Virus record (IMG/VR): IMGVR_UViG_3300046536_000196
Coordinates: 1-62,904 of that record
Length of the DNA: 62,904 nt
Reading direction: 5' to 3' (one strand)
DNA from: a virus
The notes under the pieces are model-generated. The model searched no databases, was not told where the DNA came from, and was given only the letters and a program-made list of their open reading frames with translations. The translations under genes were made by a program, and so were the position numbers. Shown here piece by piece: positions 31,796 to 39,599 of this stretch. The stretch's first letter is position 1. The number at the start of each line of letters is the position of its first letter.

Positions 31796-32582
31796 CGATA
31801 AACAAGCAGGGGCGGAAGTGCTGCCAAGGTATGCGGAAGCGGTTGCGGTCGTGAAGGAACAGCAGCGCGCATCAGTGTCTCTGGTGCAACGCCGACTACG
31901 GATTTCATGGAATGCCGCTCGCGATCTGATCGAGCTGATGCTTGATCGCGGCGACGTACCGCTCGATTGGGCACCGCCCGTGTATCAGTTGGCCGCCCGC
32001 CGCGCTGCTCCAGTAGCGGAAGGTGTCGCCCTGCCGCCTCTGGATGCGGAAGGCTTGCCGGAATTACCGAAGGCTAAGTGTCTGCTGCCAGGAGTCTATG
32101 CCTACACCGCCGAGCAGGTACGCCAGGCCCAGCGCGAAGCCTATGTGGCTGGCGCGCAGGCCGCCTCAAAATCCTCTGAAACCCGCATGGATACTGGCTT
32201 TCACGGTGGCGCGCATATCCAAACTCAGCCGCAACAGGCCGCCCTGCCGCCAAAGCAGAGCATCGGTGACGATTACGAATTTCAGGAGTTAGCCGGCGAG
32301 GTCTATAACGCCGGTGGCTGGAACGAGAGCATGGAAAAATCGATGAACGCTCTCATCGCCCATATCGACGGTCGCACTGCTGGAACAGCGCCTGCGGGCT
32401 GGGCCGTAACAAAGAGCGAAGATACGTTCCTTGGCACTGCAATTCGCGTCAGTAACCCAGATGTAGGCTTTGCGACATTGCGCCCCGATGGCCGCGATCC
32501 GTCCGAGTCGGTCTTGTTCTGCTACTTCGACAAGATCGCTGCCGCCCCTTCACCTCTGCCTCCAAAGGAGGAAGCCAAATGA
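31788..32582 (+). CDS. Protein with N-terminal FtsK-gamma-like winged helix
   Basis: 264 aa from ATG 31788; the longer frame is a shadow. Residues 13-57 (LPRYAEAVAVVKEQQRASVS, then LVQRRLRISWNAARDLIELM) match the FtsK gamma domain, the part of the host DNA translocase that reads KOPS sequences and contacts XerD. No motor domain is present. The rest is Pro/Ala-rich with a SETRMDTGFHGG segment and a C-terminal domain ending CYFDKIAAAP. It may bind KOPS-like sites or compete with host FtsK. Confidence 0.6.
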   Translation: MSNDKQAGAEVLPRYAEAVAVVKEQQRASVSLVQRRLRISWNAARDLIELMLDRGDVPLDWAPPVYQLAARRAAPVAEGVALPPLDAEGLPELPKAKCLLPGVYAYTAEQVRQAQREAYVAGAQAASKSSETRMDTGFHGGAHIQTQPQQAALPPKQSIGDDYEFQELAGEVYNAGGWNESMEKSMNALIAHIDGRTAGTAPAGWAVTKSEDTFLGTAIRVSNPDVGFATLRPDGRDPSESVLFCYFDKIAAAPSPLPPKEEAK

Positions 32583-32932
32583 GTTACTGCCGATTCAGCA
32601 GCGATAACTGGTCGTGCGATGTGTATTGCTACGACGGCGGGAGCGGCTTTGTTACTCATGTTGCCGGAAACCGCATACTAGGTGAGATACCGAAATGCCC
32701 GCGACTGAGCAAGGGGAACATGGCTGAATACATGGCGGCACATCGCGCTCAGATGGCCTTTCTTGACACGTGCGAGCGCGCCCCGATTGGACTGCCGCAC
32801 GATGGCGAGTCGTTCAGCGATGACGATGCGGAATCATGCGCCGACCGCCTGGAATCGCTTCGCTCGCTCGGCTACAACGTCCCGCAATACGCCATCGACA
32901 CGCTGCGGCAAGAACAAAACGAGGATGCATAA
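32579..32932 (+). CDS. Hypothetical protein (117 aa)
   Basis: MSYCRFSSDNWSCDVYCYDG. A conserved phage protein type: early Cys/Trp/Tyr cluster, GFVTHVAGNRI, then CERAPIGLPHDGESFSDDDA and CADRLESLRSLGYNVP. Common in phages of Proteobacteria; function unknown. Stop ATAA abuts the next ATG. Confidence 0.65.
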   Translation: MSYCRFSSDNWSCDVYCYDGGSGFVTHVAGNRILGEIPKCPRLSKGNMAEYMAAHRAQMAFLDTCERAPIGLPHDGESFSDDDAESCADRLESLRSLGYNVPQYAIDTLRQEQNEDA

Positions 32933-33448
32933 ATGGACACCGCACAAACCGAAAAGCTGAAGGCGCTGGCACTGGCGCCGGCCGAGCGCGTTGAAGCGTG
33001 CATTGCCGATGTGATGGCACGCTTCCCAACGGACAGCAAGGACTACTACGTCGAAGTGCATCAGCACCTCGCGCCACTCGCCCGGCAACTGGAGCGCCAG
33101 AACGACGCCCTGATTGCTGAAGTCGAGCGCCTGCGGGCTGAGTTGGCTGCCGGTGCCGCGCGCCAGGGCGGAAATACGAGCGGAAACCCTGGGCCAGAAA
33201 CGGACGTTAAAACGGCTGAAACCCGCATGGTTTCTGGCTCCGAGGGTGGGCCACAAGTTGCGGCTCCCGCAGCAGGAACAGAGAAGGATGCAGATCGGCT
33301 GCTGGCGGCCATCGTGCGTAGTGATGTGGGGATAGCTACCCGTCACAAGCTGGAAGACGGCCAAGGCACTGCAACCGAAGACGGCAAGAACTGGCTCGCT
33401 GCAATCGAGTTTGTAGCGGCTGCTCACACCAAAGCCGGGGATGCATGA
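32933..33448 (+). CDS. Hypothetical protein (171 aa)
   Basis: MDTAQTEKLKALALAPAERV, a helical first half with a coiled coil (RQNDALIAEVERLRAELAAG), then a Gly-rich linker with AETRMVSGSEGG, similar to SETRMDTGFHGG in the 264-aa protein upstream, and a helical end. No known function. Confidence 0.55.
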   Translation: MDTAQTEKLKALALAPAERVEACIADVMARFPTDSKDYYVEVHQHLAPLARQLERQNDALIAEVERLRAELAAGAARQGGNTSGNPGPETDVKTAETRMVSGSEGGPQVAAPAAGTEKDADRLLAAIVRSDVGIATRHKLEDGQGTATEDGKNWLAAIEFVAAAHTKAGDA

Positions 33449-33690
33449 TGGCGAACGCAGAACTTCCCGAAGGCTGGACGCGCGAGGAACTGGCGGGCGA
33501 CTGCGTGTGCTTTGCGCGCCTTGGTGGCGGCTTCGTGACGGTGGATTTCAAAGAGCGGATCTTCGCGCTCGGCCACAGCAGACCGCGCAAGCCCGCGACG
33601 ACTTTCGTGTACGTCGGCACCCGGTGGCGCCAACGCCTTATCCGCGATGCGATCGAGTACCTGGAACAGACTTTGAAGGAGACGGCATGA
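33445..33690 (+). CDS. Hypothetical protein (81 aa)
   Basis: MMANAELPEGWTREELAGDC. Beta-rich with CVCFARLGGGFVTVDFKERI, then TFVYVGTRWRQRLIRDAIEY. Overlaps both neighbours by 4 bp. No function known. Confidence 0.55.
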   Translation: MMANAELPEGWTREELAGDCVCFARLGGGFVTVDFKERIFALGHSRPRKPATTFVYVGTRWRQRLIRDAIEYLEQTLKETA

Positions 33691-33866
33691 TCGAACGACA
33701 GCAAGAGCGCCGCAGCTTGCCCACGCCAGGCGACCGCCGAAAGCAGAACGAGGATCCGGCGCAATTGGACTGGTCAGACGCCGTACCGGGAGCGATCCGG
33801 CCAGGCGTAGGCGAGGAAAAGCCGCCGGTGGAGCGCAGGCGGTATCTGGATGGTGGGTGTGAGTGA
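33687..33866 (+). CDS. Hypothetical small protein (59 aa)
   Basis: MIERQQERRSLPTPGDRRKQ, charged and probably unstructured (PVERRRYLDGG). The stop is 11 bp before the excisionase start. Supported by a 4-bp coupling to the upstream gene. Confidence 0.45.
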   Translation: MIERQQERRSLPTPGDRRKQNEDPAQLDWSDAVPGAIRPGVGEEKPPVERRRYLDGGCE

Positions 33867-33876
33867 GGAGATGGTG

Positions 33877-34095
33877 ATGAGTGAAACGAAATTCTTGCGG
33901 CTGCCGGCCGTTATCGAGCGCGTAGGCAAGTCGCGCACCGCGATCTATCGTGACATCCAGGCCGGCGCGTTCCCGGCGCCGATCCGCATCGGGGCGCGTG
34001 CCGTGGCATGGGACTCGGCAGAAATCGCCGCATGGCAGCAGAGGATAATCGCTGCCTCGACCTCGGGTGCCGGACCTTCGAAGGGTGGCGCGTAG
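33877..34095 (+). CDS. AlpA/Xis-like excisionase or regulator
   Basis: 72 aa from ATG 33877, with GAGGAG six bases before; in-frame ATGs at 33850 and 33871 are less likely. Residues 3-50 match AlpA/MerR-like winged helices: ETKFLRLPAVIERVGKSRTA and IYRDIQAGAFPAPIRIG, ending AVAWDSAEIAAWQQ. It lies right next to attP and the integrase, so it likely directs excision, perhaps by binding arm repeats that start 3 bp before its stop. Confidence 0.8.
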   Translation: MSETKFLRLPAVIERVGKSRTAIYRDIQAGAFPAPIRIGARAVAWDSAEIAAWQQRIIAASTSGAGPSKGGA

Positions 34096-34142
34096 GGGTA
34101 AATTGTGGGGGTAAAAACTGTAGGGGTAAATGTAGGGGTAAA
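34092..34142 (+). repeat. Left arm-type repeats of attP
   Basis: Four direct repeats of GTAGGGGTAAA at 34092-34102, 34105-34115 (GTGGGGGTAAA), 34120-34130 and 34132-34142. Two further exact copies lie on the other side of the core. These look like binding sites for the amino-terminal domain of the integrase or for the excisionase. Confidence 0.75.
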
Positions 34143-34149
34143 GCTGGCG

Positions 34150-34181
34150 GAAATGAAAAAGGCCAGCTTGTAGGCTGGCCT
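34150..34181 (-). terminator. Terminator placed after the tRNA 3' end in attP
   Basis: AGGCCAGC and GCTGGCCT form an 8-bp stem with a TTGTA loop. On the minus strand the stem is followed by TTTTTCATTT. It lies 17 bp beyond the CCA end of the tRNA-Pro fragment, so after integration it would end the rebuilt host tRNA transcript. Confidence 0.75.
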
Positions 34182-34197
34182 AACTCTTTGATTCTAT

Positions 34198-34246
<49 letters not shown>

Positions 34247-34372
34247 ATTCTGTTGCGTTCCAGAACGTTCCGCAACGTCCCATAAGGATTGAAATTCTCA
34301 GAAAATTCAGTCACTTATCTTTCGTCATTGTCCCACAGCATTCCAAGCTGTACCATACGAGCCAACGAATCT

Positions 34373-34395
34373 GTAGGGGTAAATGTAGGGGTAAA
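34373..34395 (+). repeat. Right arm-type repeats of attP
   Basis: Two direct copies of GTAGGGGTAAA at 34373-34383 and 34385-34395, between the core and the integrase start, in the same orientation as the four copies on the left arm. Confidence 0.75.
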
Positions 34396-34425
34396 AATTC
34401 CTGAGCCCCGACCCCTTGCATCCAA

Positions 34426-35856
34426 ATGGCTAAACTGACACAGCGAACACTTGAGGCGATCCGACCGGATCAGACCGGGACAACCATACGCGACGAGGGC
34501 GGGCTGTTTGGTCGCGTGCGCGCCAAGGCAGACGGCGCCGTAACCGTGTCATTCTACTACCGCTACCGTTTCGATGGGAAACTGAAAGATTTCTCTTGCG
34601 GCACGTGGCCTGGTGACAGCCTCTCGGCGATCCGGTCCGCGCGAGACGGAGCCCGATCAAAAGTCGCGGACGGCATCGACCCTGCCGCTGACAAGAAGGT
34701 GGCGCGGCATGAACAGAAAGAATCGGTAGCAGCCAAGCTGGCCGAGATCGAGGCCGCTCGCACTAAGGCACTCACCGTCAACGACCTGTACGACGCATGG
34801 ATAGTGAATGGGGTGCGCAGGAAAGACGGAAACGCCGAACTCAAGCGCCTATTCACCACCCATGTCCTGCCAGCGGTTGGGCGCGTGGCGGTAAGAGCGC
34901 TGACTGAAGATGATGTGCGCGATGCCCTGCGAAGTCTGGTTGAGCGTGGAATTGACCGGACAGCCGTCGTGGTCTACAGAAGCCTCAGGCAGACGTTCGC
35001 TTGGGCGCAGCTGCGGCAGCCGTGGCGCGCACTCATGGTCAACGGGAATCCTCTCGACCTGATCGAGATTGAAAAGGTCGTGTCGCCAGACTATGACATG
35101 GATAACCAGAGCACCAGAGTGCTTTCACCCGAGGAGATTGCTGAGCTGCGCGACCTATTGCAGCGGGCCGAGGATGATTTTGCAAACGCAACCAATAAGC
35201 GGCGCGCGCGCAGGCCGCTGGAGAAAGCCACGCAGCGAGCAATCTGGATCATGCTGTCAACGCTGTGCCGCGTGGGCGAGTTGAGCATGGCGCGATGGAA
35301 GGACGTCGATTTGGCGACCGGCGAATGGTTTATTCCGAAGGCCAACACTAAAGGCAGTTTGGCCGACTTCCAGATTTACCTATCCCCTTTCGCGCTCGTG
35401 CAATTCCAGGCACTGCACGCAATTACTGGCCATTCGGATTGGTGTTTTCCTTCGAATGAAGGTGAGAGCCATATCGATACAAAATCAATCACAAAGCAGA
35501 TTGGCGATCGGCAGGCGAGATTCAAAAAGGCGAAGGATGGCGGCCCGAGAAAGGCAATGAAAAACCGGAGGAATGACGATACGCTCGTTTTGGCCGGCGG
35601 GAAAAATGGACGCTGGACGCCACACGATCTGCGCCGGACTGGCGCGACGATGATGCAGGCGCTTGGCGTGCCACTTGACACTATCGACCGTTGCCAGAAT
35701 CACGTGCTTGGCGGGAGCAAGGTGCGGCGCCACTACCTGCACCACGACTACGCAGATGAGAAGCGCGAAGCGTGGCGCCTATTAGGGGCGCGACTGTCGG
35801 AGATATTGCAGCCGGACGATCAGGGTAATGTCGTGCCGCTGAAGCGATCAGCTTGA
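34426..35856 (+). CDS. int: Tyrosine integrase (DUF4102/P4-type)
   Basis: 476 aa. N-terminal DUF4102 arm-binding part (MAKLTQRTLEAIRPDQTGTT, 1-95), a SAM-like core (115-205), and the catalytic domain with R282 (LCRVGEL), H400-R403 (HDLRR), H426 and the nucleophile Y437 (RRHYLHH). The domain is complete, so the enzyme should be active. It lies about 180 bp from the tRNA-Pro core and next to the arm repeats. Residues 235-265 carry an extra Arg-rich insertion. Transcription is rightward, possibly with early genes. Confidence 0.95.
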   Translation: MAKLTQRTLEAIRPDQTGTTIRDEGGLFGRVRAKADGAVTVSFYYRYRFDGKLKDFSCGTWPGDSLSAIRSARDGARSKVADGIDPAADKKVARHEQKESVAAKLAEIEAARTKALTVNDLYDAWIVNGVRRKDGNAELKRLFTTHVLPAVGRVAVRALTEDDVRDALRSLVERGIDRTAVVVYRSLRQTFAWAQLRQPWRALMVNGNPLDLIEIEKVVSPDYDMDNQSTRVLSPEEIAELRDLLQRAEDDFANATNKRRARRPLEKATQRAIWIMLSTLCRVGELSMARWKDVDLATGEWFIPKANTKGSLADFQIYLSPFALVQFQALHAITGHSDWCFPSNEGESHIDTKSITKQIGDRQARFKKAKDGGPRKAMKNRRNDDTLVLAGGKNGRWTPHDLRRTGATMMQALGVPLDTIDRCQNHVLGGSKVRRHYLHHDYADEKREAWRLLGARLSEILQPDDQGNVVPLKRSA

Positions 35857-35919
35857 CCCGTCCTAAGTTGCCATAAACCCAACTCGGCCACAATGCCTCA
35901 TCGACAACATGAGGCGAGC

Positions 35920-36453
35920 ATGATCCACAGGCGCTACCACATCAGGGGCGGAGCAAAGACCACGGCAGGCGGTACCGTACGGGCATCGATCGGCTGGTAT
36001 AAGCTGGACGGCATTCCGCTTGCGTGCGAGGGTGATCCGGTGGACTGCTCGGCTTGCGGTACGACGGGCACAATCCAGTGCGTGATGCCGCGCATACCTG
36101 ACAAGCTCGATGGCCGCGAGATCGCGCTGAGCGATGACCTGTGCATCTGCCAGTGCAACCCGGCGCCGAAGTTGATCGCGGATCAGACCATCAAGCTCCA
36201 GCTGATCATGACCGCCGACGAACCGGCAGAGGATCCCGAACAGCCCGAGCGGCCCGCGAGCATCTACGACGAGCGCCCACGACTGGTCGCGCCACTGGTC
36301 GCGGGATTGCCCTACCACATCGAAACGCCGGATGGTCGCGTATTCTCGGGTCGCACTGGTGACGATGGGTTGCTTCCGCGCGTCATCACCGAGGGAGAGG
36401 CCGAGTACGCGGTATTCTGGGGCGACGAGGCGCTCAGCAGGGCTACGGCATGA
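35920..36453 (+). CDS. PAAR-domain protein
   Basis: 177 aa from ATG 35920 with GAGGCGAGC just before. Residues 1-85 form a PAAR tip: HIRGGAKTTAGGTVRASIGW, LACEGDPVDCSACGTTGTIQ, with Cys/His metal ligands and a central cavity-like repeat. The C-terminal part has YHIETPDGRVFSGRTGDDGL, typical of PAAR proteins carrying an extension. PAAR tips cap VgrG spikes of T6SS or phage tails. The phage has no contractile tail genes, so it more likely serves the host's T6SS in the lysogen. The start overlaps nothing; the end overlaps the amidase gene. Confidence 0.8.
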   Translation: MIHRRYHIRGGAKTTAGGTVRASIGWYKLDGIPLACEGDPVDCSACGTTGTIQCVMPRIPDKLDGREIALSDDLCICQCNPAPKLIADQTIKLQLIMTADEPAEDPEQPERPASIYDERPRLVAPLVAGLPYHIETPDGRVFSGRTGDDGLLPRVITEGEAEYAVFWGDEALSRATA

Positions 36454-37067
36454 CGCGGGCGCTGACGCAGCAGGCGCGGGTACGCACCAATACGACCAAG
36501 GATTCGGTGTGCAGCGTCCAGGTCGAGGTTGTTACGTTCGCCAAGCTCTGGGCATCCTACCCGGGCGGGCATCCCTATGTTGATGCCAATGGCAAGACGC
36601 CTGCGGGCTACGAAAACCAGTGCGCGATCAATTTGAGTGCGGCCATCCACGGCGCCGGCGTCGAGATGAAGTCGTTCAAGGGTGCGACCGTCACGCTGCC
36701 GAACGGACGCAAGGCTGCGACATCCGCAAGCCAATTGGCCGATTGGCTGAAACTGCAGCCGTTCTGCGGCCTGCCCCAGCGGCCAGAGGACGTAGCGGGA
36801 TCGGACTGGCAAGGCAAGATCCGAGGGCGTACCGGCATCGTCTTTTTCAGCCATTACTGGTGGCGCAACGCCGCAGAGAAGGCGGCTGATAGACCGACAG
36901 GCGATCACATCGACCTGTGGAATGGCTCGCGGATAACGGGCGTTGGCGTGCACTTTTTCTCGGCATGGGGCCGGCGTTTTGGCTTCCCTGCTATTGGCGC
37001 TGGCACAGATTGGGGCTATTCCGATGTCGGGCGGTCAAAGGTGATCCAGTTTTGGGAGGTCAAGTGA
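36450..37067 (+). CDS. Tae4-family peptidoglycan amidase (T6SS-type effector)
   Basis: 205 aa. The catalytic Cys is in YENQCAINLSAAIHGAG (C58), and His/Asp in GDHIDLWNG (H153, D155), the NlpC/P60-like Tae4 signature. Tae4 enzymes cut the peptide cross-links of Gram-negative peptidoglycan after T6SS delivery. The gene overlaps the PAAR gene by 4 bp, a direct effector-carrier pairing, and the downstream gene encodes a membrane protein. A role as a phage lysin is possible but the genome already has a holin-endolysin pair. Confidence 0.85.
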   Translation: MTRALTQQARVRTNTTKDSVCSVQVEVVTFAKLWASYPGGHPYVDANGKTPAGYENQCAINLSAAIHGAGVEMKSFKGATVTLPNGRKAATSASQLADWLKLQPFCGLPQRPEDVAGSDWQGKIRGRTGIVFFSHYWWRNAAEKAADRPTGDHIDLWNGSRITGVGVHFFSAWGRRFGFPAIGAGTDWGYSDVGRSKVIQFWEVK

Positions 37068-37363
37068 AGCGGCTTGCTGCTGGAGTGGCCGGCGTGCTCT
37101 ACGGGCTGATCCTGATGTGGCTCTGTCTCTATGCGACCAGCCACATTGAGCGGTCAGGCGGAGTTGCGCACGGGTGCCTTGACTCCGACGATTGCACGGT
37201 GCTGGATGGCCTTGCAATGACCCTGATCGTTTTCGGTCCAGCCGTCGTTTTCGCCACTATGAACGCCGTCGCCTGGTCGCGGTGGTCGATCCGCACATGG
37301 GCGGCGCGGTCTGGCTTGGCCACGCTCGTGATCATCACGCTGTACGGCGCGCTTGCGCTATGA
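37064..37363 (+). CDS. Small membrane protein, candidate immunity protein
   Basis: 99 aa from GTG 37064, with GGGAGG seven bases upstream; overlaps the amidase stop by 4 bp. Three hydrophobic spans: about 6-26 (GVAGVLYGLILMWLCLYA), 48-68 (LDGLAMTLIVFGPAVVF) and 80-98. A loop with two Cys (CLDSDDC) could lie in the periplasm. Tai4 immunity proteins are soluble periplasmic, so this would be a different type. Alternatively a holin-like exporter for the amidase. Confidence 0.5.
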   Translation: MKRLAAGVAGVLYGLILMWLCLYATSHIERSGGVAHGCLDSDDCTVLDGLAMTLIVFGPAVVFATMNAVAWSRWSIRTWAARSGLATLVIITLYGALAL

Positions 37364-37557
37364 CGCCACGTACCGACACCATCACCGCCTGCCGGGTCGA
37401 TCTCACGCTGATGCTGCTGCCGGCAATCGGTTGGTGGGAGGCTGCCTGGACGCTCGCGGCGAACGATGTGCCGCTTGAGGTAGCGGCGCGGGTGCTGGCG
37501 TTGCCGATGGAGAGGCGGGCTACGTTGCTGCCGGAATTTTCAGCAGGATCGGCTTAG
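37360..37557 (+). CDS. Hypothetical protein (65 aa)
   Basis: MTPRTDTITACRVDLTLMLL, with a hydrophobic centre LMLLPAIGWWEAAWTLAAND and a helical end (RVLALPMERRATLLPEF). Fourth gene of the plus-strand cargo, coupled by a 4-bp overlap. Ends convergently with the late operon (4-bp overlap). Function unknown; may be part of the immunity function. Confidence 0.5.
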   Translation: MTPRTDTITACRVDLTLMLLPAIGWWEAAWTLAANDVPLEVAARVLALPMERRATLLPEFSAGSA

Positions 37558-37751
37558 CGCTCAGCCAGATTCCACCCATCGACCGCCGCCTGCATCATCT
37601 GCTCTCTCGTGGCTGGCGGGCAGTACAGCAGCGTTGCGCCGTGGTGGCCGCATGTGCATTCCAGGCGCAGGATCTGGATGCCGCGCTTCGCGGACTCGGC
37701 GAAGCTTGGCGCGGAGCCGCATTTGCAGGGGCGGATGATGGGCGTGCTCAT
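37554..37751 (-). CDS. Lar-like zinc-ribbon protein (65 aa)
   Basis: MSTPIIRPCKCGSAPSFAES with CKCGS and ECTCGHHGA pairs, and a typical end EQMMQAAVDGWNLAER. Matches the Lar family (restriction alleviation protein-like) common in phages. The role may be to reduce host type I restriction; this fits the DNA modification module of this genome. Last gene of the late operon. Confidence 0.65.
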   Translation of the reverse strand: MSTPIIRPCKCGSAPSFAESAKRGIQILRLECTCGHHGATLLYCPPATREQMMQAAVDGWNLAER

Positions 37752-38932
37752 GCTGCTGCAAGCATTTCAGGCGTGACCGTGTTGCGGCAGACTTGGCCAT
37801 AGTCGGCATGGTAGGTTATCGCCGTGCACTGCCGCTCGCTCATCCAGCCGCCGCGCGCCGCGTAGGCATCCCGCGCCGCAAGGGTCGAGTGCTGAACAAC
37901 CGTCATCCCCGAATGCTCCTTCTCTTCCACGTGGTGACGATGCCCTACGTGCGCATATCGCCTCGTCGTGCCGCCCCATACTTTCGGGAACTGCGATGCG
38001 AACAGCAGCGGAAGCCCGTCGTTCTTCTTCAGGTGGCCATGGTGCCAAGCCAGCATCGTCTGCCCATGCTCGTAGACGTAGTACGGCAGCTCGGAGTCGA
38101 TCACTTCGACACGAGGCTCATTCTCGTACAGAGCTTTGAACATCGCACGCAGCCAGACGCTTGACGCCAGGTCGTGATTTCCCTCGGCCATCAGCACGAC
38201 CACTTTCTCATGCCGCTGTAGCGCAAAGCCGATCACCCGGCGCAGAATCCGGATCGCCGTCTGTACCACCTTGGCGAACCGTCCGTCTTGGCTCAGAACG
38301 TGGCCCGAGGTAGGTGTTCTACCCTCGATTAGGCCCATGCCATCCGAATGCAAGAAGTCACCGAGTTGCGCGACGATGCCAATGCGCGCCGCCGGACTTG
38401 CCATCACCATGTGCTCGAAGCAGCCGACCAGCGTGCGCTCGGCGATTGCCAAGTCCCAGTCCCCAAGCGCGTCCAGGTTCTCGCGGTGCCAGCACAAGGC
38501 CCCCACGTGCGCATCGGTTAAGGTAAAGACATTCGCGAGCTTGGCATTCGTCAGGGCCGGCGCCTTGACCGGTCGCGCGCGTGGAAGATCTTCGGCCATT
38601 GCCGCCGCTGCCGCGCGCATCATTTCAGCTTGCCTCTCCTGGTCCGGACTTTGCCGCTCCCACGTGCGCTCGACCTCGCCGCCTGGGCCACGCTGAACCG
38701 TGACTTTGCCCATGCTGAAACCGGGCGCCGTTCCGCTTTCAAAGTGACCTGGGGCATAGCCCTGACGCGCCGCCGCCTTTTCGAGACGCTCCATAGCGCC
38801 GTCGATTGTGCTCTTCCCCACCTTCAGCGCACGAGCCGCCGCGCGCTTGCTGCCGTGCTCAATGATGGCGTCGAAATAGACGGCTTGCTGGGTAGTGGCG
38901 TACTCGCGCAGCTTCGGGTCGATGATGGTCAT
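37748..38932 (-). CDS. HTH plus metallophosphoesterase protein
   Basis: 394 aa. Residues 15-60 (AVYFDAIIEHGSKRAAARAL and KVGKSTIDGAMERLEKAA, given in part) form a DNA-binding HTH. The rest is a calcineurin-like phosphoesterase: FTLTDAHVGALCW (D-x-H), AQLGDFLHSDGM (GD), LMAEGNHDLASSVWL (GNHD), AWHHGHLKKN and YAHVGHRHHVEE (H-x-H). Common in P22-like and other phages near DUF1353 genes; may act on nucleotides or nucleic acids. Role in infection unknown. Confidence 0.8.
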   Translation of the reverse strand: MTIIDPKLREYATTQQAVYFDAIIEHGSKRAAARALKVGKSTIDGAMERLEKAAARQGYAPGHFESGTAPGFSMGKVTVQRGPGGEVERTWERQSPDQERQAEMMRAAAAAMAEDLPRARPVKAPALTNAKLANVFTLTDAHVGALCWHRENLDALGDWDLAIAERTLVGCFEHMVMASPAARIGIVAQLGDFLHSDGMGLIEGRTPTSGHVLSQDGRFAKVVQTAIRILRRVIGFALQRHEKVVVLMAEGNHDLASSVWLRAMFKALYENEPRVEVIDSELPYYVYEHGQTMLAWHHGHLKKNDGLPLLFASQFPKVWGGTTRRYAHVGHRHHVEEKEHSGMTVVQHSTLAARDAYAARGGWMSERQCTAITYHADYGQVCRNTVTPEMLAAA

Positions 38933-39327
38933 GCAGTCTCCAGTTGGACCTCGTGCGCAGGCTCAGGGCTCCAGTGCGATCCGCCGCCGATGCGTACGGC
39001 CAAGTAGAATTCCTCGGCTTCGCACTCGTTGACGCCATCGAGAATCAGCATCTCGCGCAGCACTTCGTCCGCCTGCTCGCGACTCACCTCCTGCGACGTA
39101 TAAAGCCAATCATGGATCGTCCCCGACATGCGCGCCCGGTTGCCGAGAATGGCGTAGGCCAGCGGTAGGCGCGGCACGCTGCAAAAGTCAGTTCGAAAAC
39201 CGGCCGGTGCCGTGATCGTTCGCCCAAGCAGATCAGACTGGAACGAAAGCGGGGCCAGCAACTCCCACAGCCCGGCGCGGTCGTCGATGATCAATTCGGC
39301 GCGCAGCTTCCCGATGAAGGCGCTCAT
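38929..39327 (-). CDS. DUF1353 protein
   Basis: 132 aa; FRTDFCSVPRLPLAYAILGN then RMSGTIHDWLYTSQEVSREQ matches DUF1353, phage proteins found in tail/lysis regions (similar to gp-like genes of P2/Mu relatives). A distant metal site H-D may be present. Function unknown. It overlaps neighbours by 4 bp. Confidence 0.8.
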   Translation of the reverse strand: MSAFIGKLRAELIIDDRAGLWELLAPLSFQSDLLGRTITAPAGFRTDFCSVPRLPLAYAILGNRARMSGTIHDWLYTSQEVSREQADEVLREMLILDGVNECEAEEFYLAVRIGGGSHWSPEPAHEVQLETA

Positions 39328-39599
39328 GCCTTCGCCGCCGCGTCAGCTGCGTTCATCGCCTGCCACGCGCTATGCGTCGACTGGATGCCCTGCCCGATCG
39401 ATGCAAACAGCGCCGCCAATTGCTCAGGCGGCAGCAGGCCTGCTTGCTGCGCGGCGGTCGCCTTCTGCAGCAGATCGACGGCCAGCGGTGCCAGCGCGAC
39501 GACAGCCGCCACTTTTGGGTCAGTCGCGGCTAGCGCCGGCAGGACTGCGGCGGCGGTTTGCAGCGCAGTTGCGCCGATGGTCTGTGCGGTCGTGTTCAT
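39324..39599 (-). CDS. Hypothetical Ala-rich protein of the lysis region (91 aa)
   Basis: Start ATG 39599 (MNTTAQTIGATALQTAAAVL). Residues 5-50 are Ala/Val/Leu-rich (AAVVALAPLAVDLLQKATAA), perhaps membrane-associated, then a helical end. Lies in the lysis cassette; may be an accessory structural or lysis protein. Confidence 0.5.
   Translation of the reverse strand: MNTTAQTIGATALQTAAAVLPALAATDPKVAAVVALAPLAVDLLQKATAAQQAGLLPPEQLAALFASIGQGIQSTHSAWQAMNAADAAAKA

Noticed and set aside
35920-37067. PAAR and amidase as parts of a contractile tail
   Set aside because: No sheath, baseplate or VgrG-like genes exist, and the genes lie outside the tail module on the other strand.
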